The notes under the pieces were generated by a model that had not been told where the DNA came from, ran no database searches, and worked only from the letters and a program-made list of their open reading frames with translations. Source: Agrococcus baldri (lineage in GTDB: Bacteria; Actinomycetota; Actinomycetes; Actinomycetales; Microbacteriaceae). Taken from it: 64,000 nt of DNA. The stretch spans positions 186,001-250,000 of the forward strand of contig BJUU01000003.1 of NCBI GenBank assembly GCA_007988785.1, written 5' to 3'. Below are positions 10,243 through 19,699 of this stretch, in pieces. Numbering within the stretch: the first letter of the stretch is position 1; each line of letters begins with the position of its first letter. The position numbers and the translations under genes were made by a program.

Positions 10243-11637
10243 GTGGCAGCAGACGGCATGCGGTACGCGGCATCGATCCTCGACACGATCGGCGACACCC
10301 CGCTCGTGCAGCTCACGAAGGTGACGGACGGCGTGGCGGCGACGGTGCTCGCCAAGGTCGAGTTCCTCAACCCGGGCGGCTCGGTGAAGGATCGCATCGC
10401 GCTGGCGATGGTCGAGGATGCCGAGCAGCGGGGGCTGCTGCTGCCGGGCGGCACGATCGTCGAGCCGACGAGCGGCAACACGGGCGTCGGCCTCGCGCTG
10501 GTCGCCCAGCAGAAGGGCTACCGCTGCGTCTTCGTCTGCCCCGACAAGGTCGCCGAGGACAAGCGGGCGACGCTGCGCGCCTACGGCGCCGAGGTGGTCG
10601 TCACGCCCACCTCGGTCGCGCCCGACAGCCCCGAGAGCTACTACGGCGTCGCGAACCGGCTGACCGAGGAGATCGAGGGCGCCTACCAGCCCAACCAGTT
10701 CTTCAACCCGGCGGCGCCCGCCGCGCACGAGGCCACCACCGGGCCCGAGATCTGGCGCGACACCGACGGCCGCGTCACGCACTTCGTCGCGGGCGCCGGC
10801 ACGGGCGGCACGATCACCGGCACCGGCCGGTTCCTCAAGCGCGTCTCCGACGGCGCGGTGCGCATCATCGCCGCAGACCCCGAGGGCTCCATCTACTCCG
10901 GCGGCAGCGGCCGCCCCTACCTGGTCGAGGGCGTCGGCGAGGACATGTGGCCGGGCAACTACGACCCGAGCGTGGTCGACCAGGCCCTGGCGGTCGACGA
11001 CGCGGAGTCGTTCGCGATGACGCGCCGGCTCGCGCGCGAGGAGGGGCTGCTGGTGGGCGGCTCGAGCGGCATGGCCGTGGTCGCGGCGCTGCGGATCGCC
11101 CGCGAGCTGCCCGCCCAGGCCGTGGTCGTCGTGCTGCTGCCCGACTCCGGCCGCGGCTACCTGCAGAAGGTCTACTCGGACGCGTGGATGCGCTCCTACG
11201 GGTTCGCGGCGCCGGCCGAGGGCACGACGGTGCGCGATGTGCTCACGGGCAAGAGCGGCAGCGGAGGCGACCTGCCCGACCTCGTGCACGCGCATCCGAC
11301 CGACACCGTGCACGACGCGATCGAGATCATGCGCGAGTACGGGGTGAGCCAGCTGCCGGTGCTGAGCGCCGAGCCGCCGGTCGTGGTGGGCGAGGTCGCA
11401 GGCGCCGTCGACGAGCGCTCGCTGCTCGACGAGGTCTTCGCCGAGCGCGCCCGGCTCGCCGACCCCGTCTCGAGGCACCTGGGCCCGCGGCTGCCGCAGA
11501 TCGGCGTCACCGAGTCGGTCGACGCGCTGCTCGCGGCGCTCAAGGAGCACGACGCGCTGCTGGTGCTCGAGCACGCCAAGCCGGTGGGCGTCATCACCCG
11601 CACCGACCTGCTGACCCACCTCTCGAAGGAGGCATGA
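10243..11637 (+). CDS. cbs: Cystathionine beta-synthase
   Basis: A 464-residue PLP enzyme condensing serine and homocysteine to cystathionine. The PLP lysine is K49 in NPGGSVKDRIA; TSGNTGVGLA and GAGTGGTITG hold the cofactor phosphate. The C-terminal third carries a pair of CBS domains (HPTDTVHDAIEIMREYGVSQ near 350), as in the adenosyl-ligand-regulated enzymes. It is followed at once by a cystathionine gamma-lyase/synthase gene, which indicates transsulfuration. The start could also be the ATG at 10258, which gives the commoner MRYAASILD terminus. Confidence 0.93.
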   Translation: MAADGMRYAASILDTIGDTPLVQLTKVTDGVAATVLAKVEFLNPGGSVKDRIALAMVEDAEQRGLLLPGGTIVEPTSGNTGVGLALVAQQKGYRCVFVCPDKVAEDKRATLRAYGAEVVVTPTSVAPDSPESYYGVANRLTEEIEGAYQPNQFFNPAAPAAHEATTGPEIWRDTDGRVTHFVAGAGTGGTITGTGRFLKRVSDGAVRIIAADPEGSIYSGGSGRPYLVEGVGEDMWPGNYDPSVVDQALAVDDAESFAMTRRLAREEGLLVGGSSGMAVVAALRIARELPAQAVVVVLLPDSGRGYLQKVYSDAWMRSYGFAAPAEGTTVRDVLTGKSGSGGDLPDLVHAHPTDTVHDAIEIMREYGVSQLPVLSAEPPVVVGEVAGAVDERSLLDEVFAERARLADPVSRHLGPRLPQIGVTESVDALLAALKEHDALLVLEHAKPVGVITRTDLLTHLSKEA

Positions 11638-11639
11638 CC

Positions 11640-12821
11640 ATGACCGAGCCCCGCGCATCCGACGGCTTCTCGACCAGGGCCATCCACGACGGCCAGAGCT
11701 TCGACCCGCGGACCGGCGCCGTCATCCCGCCGATCTTCATGACCAGCACCTTCGTGCAGGACGGCATCGGCGGCTTCCGCGACGGCTACGAGTACTCGCG
11801 CGGCGGCAACCCCAGCCGCGACGCGCTGCAGCAGCAGCTCGCGAGCCTCGAGGGCGGCACGCACGCGTTCGCCTTCGGCTCCGGCCTGGCCGCCGAGGAC
11901 GCCCTGCTGCGCGCCGTGCTGCAGCCGGGCGACCACGTGCTGATGGGCAACGACGTCTACGGCGGCACGCACCGGCTGGTCTCGCAGATCCACGCGAAGT
12001 GGGGCGTCGAGATCTCCACCGCCGACGCCAGCGACCTCGACGCCGTGCTCGCATCCATTCGGCCCAACACCAAGGTGCTGTGGGTCGAGACGCCCTCGAA
12101 CCCGCTCATGAAGGTCGCCGACATCGCCGGGCTCGTCGAGCTCGGGCACGCCGCGGGCGCGATCGTGGTGGCCGACAACACCTTCGCGACCCCCGCGCTG
12201 CAGCAGCCGCTCGCGCTCGGCGCCGACGCGGTCGTGCACTCGACGACGAAGTACATCGGCGGGCACTCCGACCTCGTCGGCGGTGCCGTGGTGACGGCGG
12301 ATGCGTCCCTCGCCGAGAGCGTGGGGTTCCAGCAGTTCGCGGTGGGCGCCGTGAACAGCCCGTTCGACGCCTGGCTCACGAGCCGGTCGCTGAAGACGCT
12401 CGCGGTGCGGGTGGAGCGCCACTGCAGCAACGCGCAGGCGGTCGCCGAGGCGCTCGTCGGGCACCCGGCCGTCAGCGCCGTGCACTACCCGGGGCTGCCC
12501 GACCACCCGCAGCACGCGCTCGCGGCGCGGCAGATGCGCGGCGCTGCGGGCCCGCTCTTCGGCGGCATGGTCTCGATCCAGCTCGCCGGCGGGGTGGATG
12601 CGGTGCACGAGCTGGTCGGCCGCACGCGGCTGTTCCAGCTGGCGGAGTCGCTCGGCGGCATCGAGTCGCTCGTCTGCTACCCCTCGGAGATGACGCACGC
12701 CTCGGTGAAGGGCACCGAGCTGGCCGTGCCCGAGGACCTGCTGCGGCTCTCGGTGGGCCTGGAGGAGGCCGACGACCTGATCGCCGACCTCACGCAGGCG
12801 CTCGACTCGCTCGCCACGTAG
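11640..12821 (+). CDS. metB: Cystathionine gamma-lyase / gamma-synthase
   Basis: A 393-residue PLP enzyme of the Cys/Met metabolism family. The Schiff-base lysine is K204 in STTKYIGGHSD; SRGGNPSRDALQQ and PLFGGMVS are family signatures. Next to cbs it most likely acts as the lyase that releases cysteine from cystathionine, although sequence alone does not separate lyase from synthase. AAGGAGG (11626-11632) is 7 nt before the ATG at 11640 but only 1 nt before the ATG at 11634, which decides the start. Confidence 0.9.
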   Translation: MTEPRASDGFSTRAIHDGQSFDPRTGAVIPPIFMTSTFVQDGIGGFRDGYEYSRGGNPSRDALQQQLASLEGGTHAFAFGSGLAAEDALLRAVLQPGDHVLMGNDVYGGTHRLVSQIHAKWGVEISTADASDLDAVLASIRPNTKVLWVETPSNPLMKVADIAGLVELGHAAGAIVVADNTFATPALQQPLALGADAVVHSTTKYIGGHSDLVGGAVVTADASLAESVGFQQFAVGAVNSPFDAWLTSRSLKTLAVRVERHCSNAQAVAEALVGHPAVSAVHYPGLPDHPQHALAARQMRGAAGPLFGGMVSIQLAGGVDAVHELVGRTRLFQLAESLGGIESLVCYPSEMTHASVKGTELAVPEDLLRLSVGLEEADDLIADLTQALDSLAT

Positions 12822-12852
12822 CTCGCGGAGCGCGGCGCGACGCGCCGTGCTC

Positions 12853-12898
12853 GTAGGTCGAGGAGGCCGCGGCCGCAGGCCGCAGCCGTCACGAGACC
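12853..12898 (+). repeat. Dispersed palindromic repeat, copy A
   Basis: GTAGGTCGAGGAGG, an inner GC hairpin (CCGCGGCCGCAGGCCGCAG), then CCGTCACGAGACC. It fills the gap between convergent metB and the DeoR gene. The same arms recur at about 45954, 51676, 51732, 61155 and 61242. It may also serve as a transcription barrier. Confidence 0.65.
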
Positions 12899-12919
12899 GG
12901 ACTCAGCCGAGACAGCCGG

Positions 12920-13726
12920 TCAGGCCAGGATGAGCCGACCGACGGCGCCGCGCGCCGCGCGGGCCGCGGCGGCGGGCAGCGCCGCGTCGCTCACGAGCAC
13001 GTCGAGCTCGTCGAGCGCGGCGAAGGTGGCGAGCGCCTGCACGCCCCACTTCGAGGCGTCGACCAGCGCGATGGTCTGGCACGCGACGGCCATGAGCGCG
13101 CGATTCGTCTCGGCCTCGGCGAGGTTGGGCGCCGTGCATCCCCGCTCGGCGTCGATGCCGTGCGCGCCCAGGAACAGCAGGTCGAGGCCGATGGATGCGG
13201 CCGTCCGGTTGGCCACGGGCCCCACGAGCGCGTCGGAGCGGGTGCGCTCGCCGCCGGTGAGCACGACGCCGTCGCGGTCGGGCAGCGCGAGCGCGACGGC
13301 GATCGAGTTCGTCACGATCGTGACGCCGGGCGCCTCGGCGACGAGCCGCGCGAGCTCGAGCGCGGTCGTCCCGGCGCCGATGCCGATCGCCGAGCCCGGT
13401 CGCACCAGCGCGGCGGCCGCGGTGGCGATGCGCCGCTTCTCGTCGCGGTGCAGCGCCGCCTTCGCCGTGGGCGGCGGCTCGTCGGTGAGCGGCGGACGCA
13501 CGATCCGCACGCCGCCGCGCACGCGCTCGGCCAGCCCTTCCGCGACGAGCGCGTCGGCGTCGCGGCGCACGGTCATCGGGGAGACGGCGAGCGCTCGAGC
13601 CAGGTCGGCGACGCGGGCCGCGCCGGTCTGCCGCAGATGCCGCAGGATGCGCTCGCGCCGCTCGACGTCGAGCAGCCCGGCCTCGAGCAGCCGCGTCTCC
13701 CGTGGCGATGTTCGTTCGGCATTCAT
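12920..13726 (-). CDS. DeoR/GlpR family transcriptional regulator
   Basis: A 268-residue repressor. The N-terminal DeoR helix-turn-helix (about 20-70) includes RRERILRHLRQTG and VSPMTVRRDADALVAEGL. The sensor domain has the phosphate-binding IGIGAGTTALELA and the conserved LALPDRDGVVLTGGE. These proteins usually sense a phosphorylated sugar. It is divergent from galT with only 57 bp between starts, so it is the likely regulator of the gal genes. ATG at 13726. Confidence 0.9.
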   Translation of the reverse strand: MNAERTSPRETRLLEAGLLDVERRERILRHLRQTGAARVADLARALAVSPMTVRRDADALVAEGLAERVRGGVRIVRPPLTDEPPPTAKAALHRDEKRRIATAAAALVRPGSAIGIGAGTTALELARLVAEAPGVTIVTNSIAVALALPDRDGVVLTGGERTRSDALVGPVANRTAASIGLDLLFLGAHGIDAERGCTAPNLAEAETNRALMAVACQTIALVDASKWGVQALATFAALDELDVLVSDAALPAAAARAARGAVGRLILA

Positions 13727-13783
13727 GTGAACAGATTCGCACAAAAACGCGCACGAGCGCACGCGGTGCGACATCATCGCAGG

Positions 13784-14935
13784 ATGAACGCCATCCGCCA
13801 GACCTCCACGCACCTCGCCGACGGCCGCGAGCTCATCTACTTCGACGACGCGGGCACGGCGGAGCGCGAGCGGCGCGCCGATGCACGCGCGCTCGATGCG
13901 CGACCGGCGACGCCCATGATGCGCTTCGATCCGCTCAGCGCCGAGTGGGTGACGGTCGCCACCGCGCGGCAGGGCCGCGTGCACCTGCCGCCCGCGGCGT
14001 TCGACCCGCTCGCCCCGCAGTCGCCCGGCAACCCCAGCGAGGTGCCCGACGACTACGACGTGGCCGTGTTCGAGAACCGCTCGCCGTCGTTCGGGCCCAG
14101 CACCGCCGACGAGGTGCCCGACCCGTTCGCGGCCGTCGCCGCCATCGGCGCCGCCCGCCCCGCGGTCGGGCGCTGCGAGGTCGTCTGCTTCAGCCCCGAC
14201 CACACCGGCTCCTTCGGCACCCAGTCGAGCCTGCGCGCCCGCACCGTGGTCGAGGCTTGGGCCGAGCGCACCCGCGCGCTCTCGGCCGTGCCGGGCGTCG
14301 CCCACGTGTTCCCCTTCGAGAACCGCGGCGTCGAGATCGGCGTCACGCTGCACCACCCGCACGGCCAGATCTACGGCTACCCCAGCGTGCCCCAGCGCAT
14401 CCGCCGCATCGCGCAGTCGGTCGAGGAGCACGGGCCCGACCTGTTCGCCGACCTGCTCGACAGCGAGCGGCAGGGCCCACGAGTGCTCATCGCGGGCGAG
14501 CACTTCACCGCGTTCGTGCCGTTCGCGGCACGCTGGCCGGTCGAGGTGCAGCTCATGGCGCACCGGCAGGTGCCCGATCTGGCCGCGACGAACGACGCCG
14601 AGCGCGCCGAGCTCGCGGCGCTCACGCTGCGCATCGCGCGAGGCCTCGACGCGCTCTACGACGCGCCGCTGCCCTACATGGCCGGCTGGATCCAGGCGCC
14701 CGTCGACGCGCACCGCGACGACATCCGGCTCACCTGGCAGGTCTCGAGCCCGCGGCGAGCGGTCGACCGGCTGAAGTTCCTCGCCGGCAGCGAGTCGCTC
14801 ATGGGTGCCTGGGTCGCCGACATCGCGCCCGAGGACGGCGCAGCGCGCCTGCGCGACGCGATCGCGAAGGCCGACGAGACGCATCCGGTCGAGCCCCTCG
14901 TCGGTGCCGGGACCGAGGCGGCCGCCGGTGCATGA
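13784..14935 (+). CDS. galT: Galactose-1-phosphate uridylyltransferase
   Basis: A 383-residue Leloir enzyme exchanging UMP between UDP-glucose and galactose-1-phosphate. The catalytic HPHGQ motif is in LHHPHGQIYGYP (near residue 190), and CFSPDHTGSFG corresponds to the usual nucleotide loop. The ATG at 13784 has AGG just before it. First of three genes galT-galK-galE; its stop overlaps the galK start, so the three are translationally coupled. Confidence 0.94.
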   Translation: MNAIRQTSTHLADGRELIYFDDAGTAERERRADARALDARPATPMMRFDPLSAEWVTVATARQGRVHLPPAAFDPLAPQSPGNPSEVPDDYDVAVFENRSPSFGPSTADEVPDPFAAVAAIGAARPAVGRCEVVCFSPDHTGSFGTQSSLRARTVVEAWAERTRALSAVPGVAHVFPFENRGVEIGVTLHHPHGQIYGYPSVPQRIRRIAQSVEEHGPDLFADLLDSERQGPRVLIAGEHFTAFVPFAARWPVEVQLMAHRQVPDLAATNDAERAELAALTLRIARGLDALYDAPLPYMAGWIQAPVDAHRDDIRLTWQVSSPRRAVDRLKFLAGSESLMGAWVADIAPEDGAARLRDAIAKADETHPVEPLVGAGTEAAAGA

Positions 14936-16067
14936 GGCGTTCGCGGCGCGCTTCGGCGCCGAGCCCGACGGCGTCTGGTCGGCGCCCGGCCGCGTCAACC
15001 TGATCGGGGAGCACACCGACTACAACGGCGGCCTCGCGCTGCCCTTCGGCATCGACCGCCGCACGCGCATCGCCGTGCGGCAGCGCGACGATGACCGCAT
15101 CCGCATCGCGACCGACTTCGCCGACGAGGCCCGCAGCGCCCCGGTCGATGCGAGCCTCGCGACCGCGCACGCCGCGACCGGCTGGAGCCGCTACGTGCTC
15201 GGCGCCGCGCACGTGCTGCGGCGCGAGCTCGACGTCGCCGGCAGCGGCTTCGAGGCGCTCGTCGCGAGCGACGTGCCGGTCGGCGTCGGCGTCTCCTCGT
15301 CGGCGGCGCTCGAGTCGGCGACGATCGTCGCGCTCGACGAGCTCTGGGGGCTCGGGCTCGACCGCCGCGAGATGGTGCGGCTGGGCCAGCTCGTCGAGAA
15401 CGAGGTCGTGGACGCGCCGACCGGCACGCTCGACCAGTCGGCGGTGCTGCTGGCCCAGCGCGATCACGCCGTGCTGCTCGACTTCCGCGCCGGCACGGCC
15501 GAGCAGGTGCCGCTGGGCTTCGAGGCCGCGGGGCTCGAGACCCTCGTCATCGACTCGCTCGTGCGGCACGACCACGCCACGGGCGGCTACGGCGAGCGCC
15601 GCCGCGAGTGCGAGCAGGCGGCCGCGATCGCAGGCGTGCGCACGCTGCGCGAGCTCGCGCCCGACGAGGTCGCCTCGTGGGCCGGCCGCATGCCGGCGCA
15701 TGTGCACCGCCGCATGCGCCACATCGTCACCGACACCGAGCGCGCCCGCCTCGCCGCGGAGCTCGTCCGGCAGGGCCGGCCGCGCGAGATCGGCCCCCTC
15801 CTCACCGAGGGGCACGCCTCGCAGCGCGACGACTTCGAGAACTCGGTGCCGGCGATCGACGCCGCCGTCGAGGCGGCGCTCGCGGCCGGCGCGCTCGGCG
15901 CGCGCATGACGGGCGGCGGCTTCGGCGGGGCGGCGATCGCGCTCGTCGACGAGTCGGCGGCGGCTCGCATCGCGGTCGAAGCGGCGGATGCGGTGGTGTC
16001 GGCCGGGCACGCGCGCCCTGTCGTGTTCGCGGTGCGGGCCGACGACGGAGCGAGGAGGGACGCGTGA
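14928..16067 (+). CDS. galK: Galactokinase
   Basis: A 379-residue GHMP kinase phosphorylating galactose at C1. The galactokinase signature is complete, APGRVNLIGEHTDYNGG near residue 20, followed by the phosphate loop GVGVSSSAALES near 118 and the third motif MTGGGFGGAAI near 345. The GTG start lies inside the end of galT (8-nt overlap) and the stop overlaps the galE GTG. The order T-K-E in one operon defines galactose use by the Leloir route. Confidence 0.94.
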   Translation: MHEAFAARFGAEPDGVWSAPGRVNLIGEHTDYNGGLALPFGIDRRTRIAVRQRDDDRIRIATDFADEARSAPVDASLATAHAATGWSRYVLGAAHVLRRELDVAGSGFEALVASDVPVGVGVSSSAALESATIVALDELWGLGLDRREMVRLGQLVENEVVDAPTGTLDQSAVLLAQRDHAVLLDFRAGTAEQVPLGFEAAGLETLVIDSLVRHDHATGGYGERRRECEQAAAIAGVRTLRELAPDEVASWAGRMPAHVHRRMRHIVTDTERARLAAELVRQGRPREIGPLLTEGHASQRDDFENSVPAIDAAVEAALAAGALGARMTGGGFGGAAIALVDESAAARIAVEAADAVVSAGHARPVVFAVRADDGARRDA

Positions 16068-17035
16068 CGCGCTGGCTCATCACGGGCGGTGCGGGCTACA
16101 TCGGCGCGCACGTCGCCGACGCGATGCTCGCGAGCGGTCGCGACGTGACCGTGCTCGACGACCTCTCCAGCGGGCGGCGCGCCTTCGCGCCCCCAGACGC
16201 GCGCGTGGTCGTCGGCTCGATCCTCGACCACGGCGCGCTCGAGGCCGCGCTCGAGGACGCCGACGGCGTCGTGCACCTCGCGGGCTGCAAGTACGCGGGG
16301 GAGTCGGTGCGCCGACCGCTGCACACGTGGCGGCAGAACGTGTCGGGCACGATCGAGCTGCTCGAGGCGATGCACGAGCGCGGCGTCGCGCGCATGGTCT
16401 TCTCGTCGAGCGCGGGCGTCTACGGCACCCCCGACGTCGACCGCGTGACCGAGGCGACACCGCCCGCGCCGGAGTCGCCCTACGGGGAGTCGAAGCTCGC
16501 GGGCGAGCTGCTGCTGGCCGACGAGCGCCGCCGGGCGGCGCTCGCGAACGAGCCGTTCCAGGCCGTCGCGCTGCGCTACTTCAACGTCGTCGGGTCGGCG
16601 ACCGACCGCATCCGCGACACGAGCCCGCACAACCTCGTTCCGGCGGTGCTCGCGGTGCTCGCGCGCGGCGAGCAGCCGCAGATCAACGGCGACGACTACC
16701 CGACGGCGGACGGCACGTGCGTGCGGGACTGGGTGCACGTCGGCGACGTCGCGCTCGCGCACGTCGCGGCTGCCGAGCGCATGGAGCGCGGCCTGCCGCT
16801 GGAGCCGGTGTACAACCTCGGCAGCGGCGAGGGCGCATCGGTGCGGCAGGTGCTCGATGCCGTCGGGCGAGCGCTCGGCACCACCCTCGAGCCGCGCATC
16901 GCGCCGCGGCGCCCGGGCGACCCGGCTCGCATCGTCGCCGACGGGTCCCTCGCCGAGCGCGATCTCGGCTGGCGGATGCGGCACGGGCTCGACGCCATGG
17001 TCGCCTCCGCCGTGCGAGTGGCCCAGGCGGCCTGA
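16064..17035 (+). CDS. galE: UDP-glucose 4-epimerase
   Basis: A 323-residue short-chain dehydrogenase-type epimerase. It has the NAD-binding GGAGYIGAHV at residues 8-17, the catalytic serine region FSSSAGVYG and the YGESK motif carrying Tyr and Lys (YxxxK), then ALRYFNVVG. The GTG at 16064 has AGGAGG 5 nt upstream (16053-16058) and overlaps the galK stop. It interconverts UDP-galactose and UDP-glucose and completes the gal operon. Confidence 0.93.
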   Translation: MTRWLITGGAGYIGAHVADAMLASGRDVTVLDDLSSGRRAFAPPDARVVVGSILDHGALEAALEDADGVVHLAGCKYAGESVRRPLHTWRQNVSGTIELLEAMHERGVARMVFSSSAGVYGTPDVDRVTEATPPAPESPYGESKLAGELLLADERRRAALANEPFQAVALRYFNVVGSATDRIRDTSPHNLVPAVLAVLARGEQPQINGDDYPTADGTCVRDWVHVGDVALAHVAAAERMERGLPLEPVYNLGSGEGASVRQVLDAVGRALGTTLEPRIAPRRPGDPARIVADGSLAERDLGWRMRHGLDAMVASAVRVAQAA

Positions 17036-17043
17036 GCCGCGGC

Positions 17044-18426
17044 TCAGGCCAGCGGCGTGCCGCGCTGCTCGGGGATCGTCCAGGCGGCGATCGCCGCGAT
17101 CGCGAAGGCCGCGGCGAACACGCCGAACAGCAGGATCGAGCCGCCGCCGGCGATCAGGAACGGCACCGCGAGCGGCGCGAGGATCGACGCGATGCGGCCG
17201 AAGCCGGCGGCCGCGCCGGTGCCGGTGCCGCGCACGTTCGTCGGGTACAGCTCCGGCCCGATGGCGTAGAGCGCGCCCCAGGCGCCGAGGTTGAAGAACG
17301 ACAGCGTGCATCCGGCGGCGATGATCAGCGCCTCGGTCGACGCCGTGCCGTACCAGGCCGCGGCGCAGGCCGAGCCGATCAGGAAGACCGTGAGCGTCGG
17401 CCGCCTGCCCCACTTCTCGATCAGGAACGCCGCCACCGCATAGCCCGGCAGCTGCGCGACGGTGATGATGAGCGTGAACTCGAACGAGCGCACGAGGTCG
17501 AAGCCCTGCGCGACCAGCAGCGAGGGGATCCAGATGAACGCCCCGTAGTACGAGAAGTTGATGCAGAACCAGACCGTCCACAGGGCGATCGTGCGGCGGC
17601 GCAGCGCCGCCGACCAGATCGAGACGCGGGACTCGGATGCCGTGGGCGCCGACGCCGGCCGGGCCGAGGCATCCGCCCCCTCGTCCTCCGCCTGCTGCGG
17701 CGGGGTGGGGGCGGGCACGCCGGCGGCCCGTTCGAACTCGCGCACCGTGGCCTCTGCCTCGTCGACGCGGCCCTTCGCCAGCAGGTAGCGCACCGACTCG
17801 GGCATGCCCCAGCGCACGACGATCGAGAAGATCGCGGGAGCCATGCCGATCGCGAGGCCCCGGCGCCAGCCGTCGTCGGAGGCGCCGACCACGAAGGTGC
17901 CGATGACCGCGGCGGCGATCCAGCCCACCGCCCAGAAGGCCTCGAGCCAGACGACCACGCGGCCGCGGATGCGCTTGGGCGCGAACTCGCTGATGAGGGT
18001 CGAGGCGACCGGCAGCTCGGCGCCCAGGCCCAAGCCGACGACGAAGCGCAGCACGAGCAGCGCCGCGAGCGAGCCGACCAGGGCGGATGCGCCGGTGGCG
18101 ATGCCGTAGACCAGCAGGGTGAGCGCGAAGACGCTGCGGCGGCCGATGCGGTCGGCGAGCAGGCCGCCGACCGTGGCGCCGATCGCCATGCCGACGAAGC
18201 CGATCGAGGCGATCCAGCTGGTCTCGATGCTGGTGAGCTGCCACTGCTGCGCGAGCGCCGCGATGACGAACGAGATGAGGCCGACGTCCATGGCGTCGAG
18301 CGCCCAGCCGATGCCGGCGGTGCCCAGCAGGCGGCCGTGCTTGCGGGTGAAGGGCAGCCGGTCGAGCCGCTCGGAGCGGGTGGCGCCGTCGGTGGCGGGG
18401 AGAGCGGGCATGCGGTGGTCTCTCAT
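17044..18426 (-). CDS. MFS transporter, sugar-porter type
   Basis: A 460-residue transporter with twelve hydrophobic segments. The first cytoplasmic loop carries ADRIGRRSVFALT, and after helix 6 there is a long charged loop (about 210-265). The helix 4-5 region LGLGAELPVASTLISEFAPKR resembles sugar and aromatic-acid porters. It ends nine bases from convergent galE, so galactose transport is possible but not shown. Starts at 18426 (MRDHRMPAL) or 18411 (MPALPATDG) are both possible. Confidence 0.85.
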   Translation of the reverse strand: MRDHRMPALPATDGATRSERLDRLPFTRKHGRLLGTAGIGWALDAMDVGLISFVIAALAQQWQLTSIETSWIASIGFVGMAIGATVGGLLADRIGRRSVFALTLLVYGIATGASALVGSLAALLVLRFVVGLGLGAELPVASTLISEFAPKRIRGRVVVWLEAFWAVGWIAAAVIGTFVVGASDDGWRRGLAIGMAPAIFSIVVRWGMPESVRYLLAKGRVDEAEATVREFERAAGVPAPTPPQQAEDEGADASARPASAPTASESRVSIWSAALRRRTIALWTVWFCINFSYYGAFIWIPSLLVAQGFDLVRSFEFTLIITVAQLPGYAVAAFLIEKWGRRPTLTVFLIGSACAAAWYGTASTEALIIAAGCTLSFFNLGAWGALYAIGPELYPTNVRGTGTGAAAGFGRIASILAPLAVPFLIAGGGSILLFGVFAAAFAIAAIAAWTIPEQRGTPLA

Positions 18427-18484
18427 CGAGGGCGCGGGATTCGCCGGACGGCACAACGATAGTGCGACGGGCATCCCGCCCGGA

Positions 18485-18490
18485 TAGCGT
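18485..18490 (+). promoter_or_regulatory. Leaderless -10 box (TAGCGT)
   Basis: TAGCGT ends 6 nt before the ATG at 18497, with no ribosome-binding site between. Confidence 0.5.
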
Positions 18491-18496
18491 GGCGGC

Positions 18497-18943
18497 ATGA
18501 GCGAGCGCATCGAGATCCCCGCAGGCGCAGAGCGCACCGAGATCGATGCGTTCGTCGTGGCGTCGACGGATGCGGTGTGGCGGCTGTTCACGACGCCCGC
18601 CGGCCTCGCCGAGTGGTGGTGGCCGCAGTTCGACGACGCGCAGTACGAGCTCGACGTGCGGGAGGGCGGCATGTACCGCTTCCGCACCGCCACCGGCGGC
18701 TTCGGCGTGCAGGGCCGCTACCTGCAGCTCGACGACGGCAAGCGCATCGTGCAGACCTGGGACTGGCTCGGCGGCGGCGAGGAGCTGCAGGGCGAGGAGC
18801 AGCTCGTCATCATCGAGCTGCGCGAGACGGGCGACGGCACGCTCGTGCGCGTGACGCAGACCGGGCCGCTCGACGAGCTCGACGACCTGCGGGACGGCTG
18901 GCAGGACACCCTGACGCGCCTCGAGGAGCAGTTCGACGACTGA
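18497..18943 (+). CDS. SRPBCC (AHSA1-like) protein
   Basis: A 148-residue helix-grip protein of the START/AHSA1 group, which binds hydrophobic ligands. Conserved features are VVASTDAVWRLFTTPAGLAEWWWP (residues 20-43 region), a GGMYRF strand, and a C-terminal helix DGWQDTLTRLEEQF. A second SRPBCC gene with the same layout lies 1.1 kb downstream behind an ArsR repressor, so the two are probably paralogues. Function unknown. Confidence 0.85.
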   Translation: MSERIEIPAGAERTEIDAFVVASTDAVWRLFTTPAGLAEWWWPQFDDAQYELDVREGGMYRFRTATGGFGVQGRYLQLDDGKRIVQTWDWLGGGEELQGEEQLVIIELRETGDGTLVRVTQTGPLDELDDLRDGWQDTLTRLEEQFDD

Positions 18944-18964
18944 CCCGCCGCGCGGGCGCGCGGC

Positions 18965-19654
18965 TCAGCCTGCGCGGCGCAGCCGGCAGCGGCCGCTGAT
19001 GGCGTGTCCGAGGCCGAGCGCGACCACGGCGAGCGGCCACGCGAGGCCCATGGCGGTCATGAGCCCGACCGATCCGCCGACGGCGGCGAACCACGAGAGC
19101 TGCGCGACGATGTCGCCGGCGACGACGAGCAGCATCGACCAGCGGTCGAAGCCGCGCAGCGGCCAGCGCGCGGCGATCGCGGCGGCCGCGATGAGCCCGA
19201 CGAGCACGCGCGTGACGTCCATGGCGCTCGTCCACGTCGCAGCCGCGGGCCCGGAGACGAGCACGAGCGGCAGCACGAGCGCGACCAGCCACCAGCAGCT
19301 GTAGATGAGCAGGGCGATGCCGCCGAGCTTGGCCCAGCTGAGCGGCGCGCGATCGCCGATGAAGGCCTTCACCAGCAGCACCGCGGCGACGGGCAGCAGC
19401 AGCGCGCCGAGCACCGAGGCGGCCATCGAGACCCAGTCGGGCGCATCGCTCGGCAGCCAGGCCAGCGCGGTGATGCCGCCCGCGGCGACCGCGGCTGCCC
19501 CGCCCAGCTGCTGCTGCCGGGGGTCGGGCCGCCGGGATCCTGGCGACGGCGGCGCCGGCTGCGGGGAGGTGCCGCGCGCTGCGCCCGTGTCGCCGGCTGC
19601 GCCCGTATCGCCGTATGCGGTCGTGCCGTCGTCTGCGCTCATCGCGTCGATCAT
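18965..19654 (-). CDS. Hypothetical membrane protein
   Basis: A 229-residue protein with a hydrophilic, Gly/Ala/Thr/Pro-rich N-terminus (1-60, including TGAAGDTGAA-type repeats) and about six hydrophobic segments (between 60 and 220). No motif that I recognise. The start is uncertain: ATG codons at 19654 and 19642 are both possible and neither has a clear ribosome-binding site. It lies between two SRPBCC genes on the opposite strand. Confidence 0.6.
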   Translation of the reverse strand: MIDAMSADDGTTAYGDTGAAGDTGAARGTSPQPAPPSPGSRRPDPRQQQLGGAAAVAAGGITALAWLPSDAPDWVSMAASVLGALLLPVAAVLLVKAFIGDRAPLSWAKLGGIALLIYSCWWLVALVLPLVLVSGPAAATWTSAMDVTRVLVGLIAAAAIAARWPLRGFDRWSMLLVVAGDIVAQLSWFAAVGGSVGLMTAMGLAWPLAVVALGLGHAISGRCRLRRAG

Positions 19655-19699
19655 CGCACGCGCACACGCTCTTGCCCCCGGCCACCGCATCCGCCTACA

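Noticed and set aside
15587-18454. Long reverse-strand frame across galK, galE and the MFS gene
   Set aside because: Shadow frame: low-complexity Arg/Ala composition, whereas the other frames contain complete enzyme motifs.
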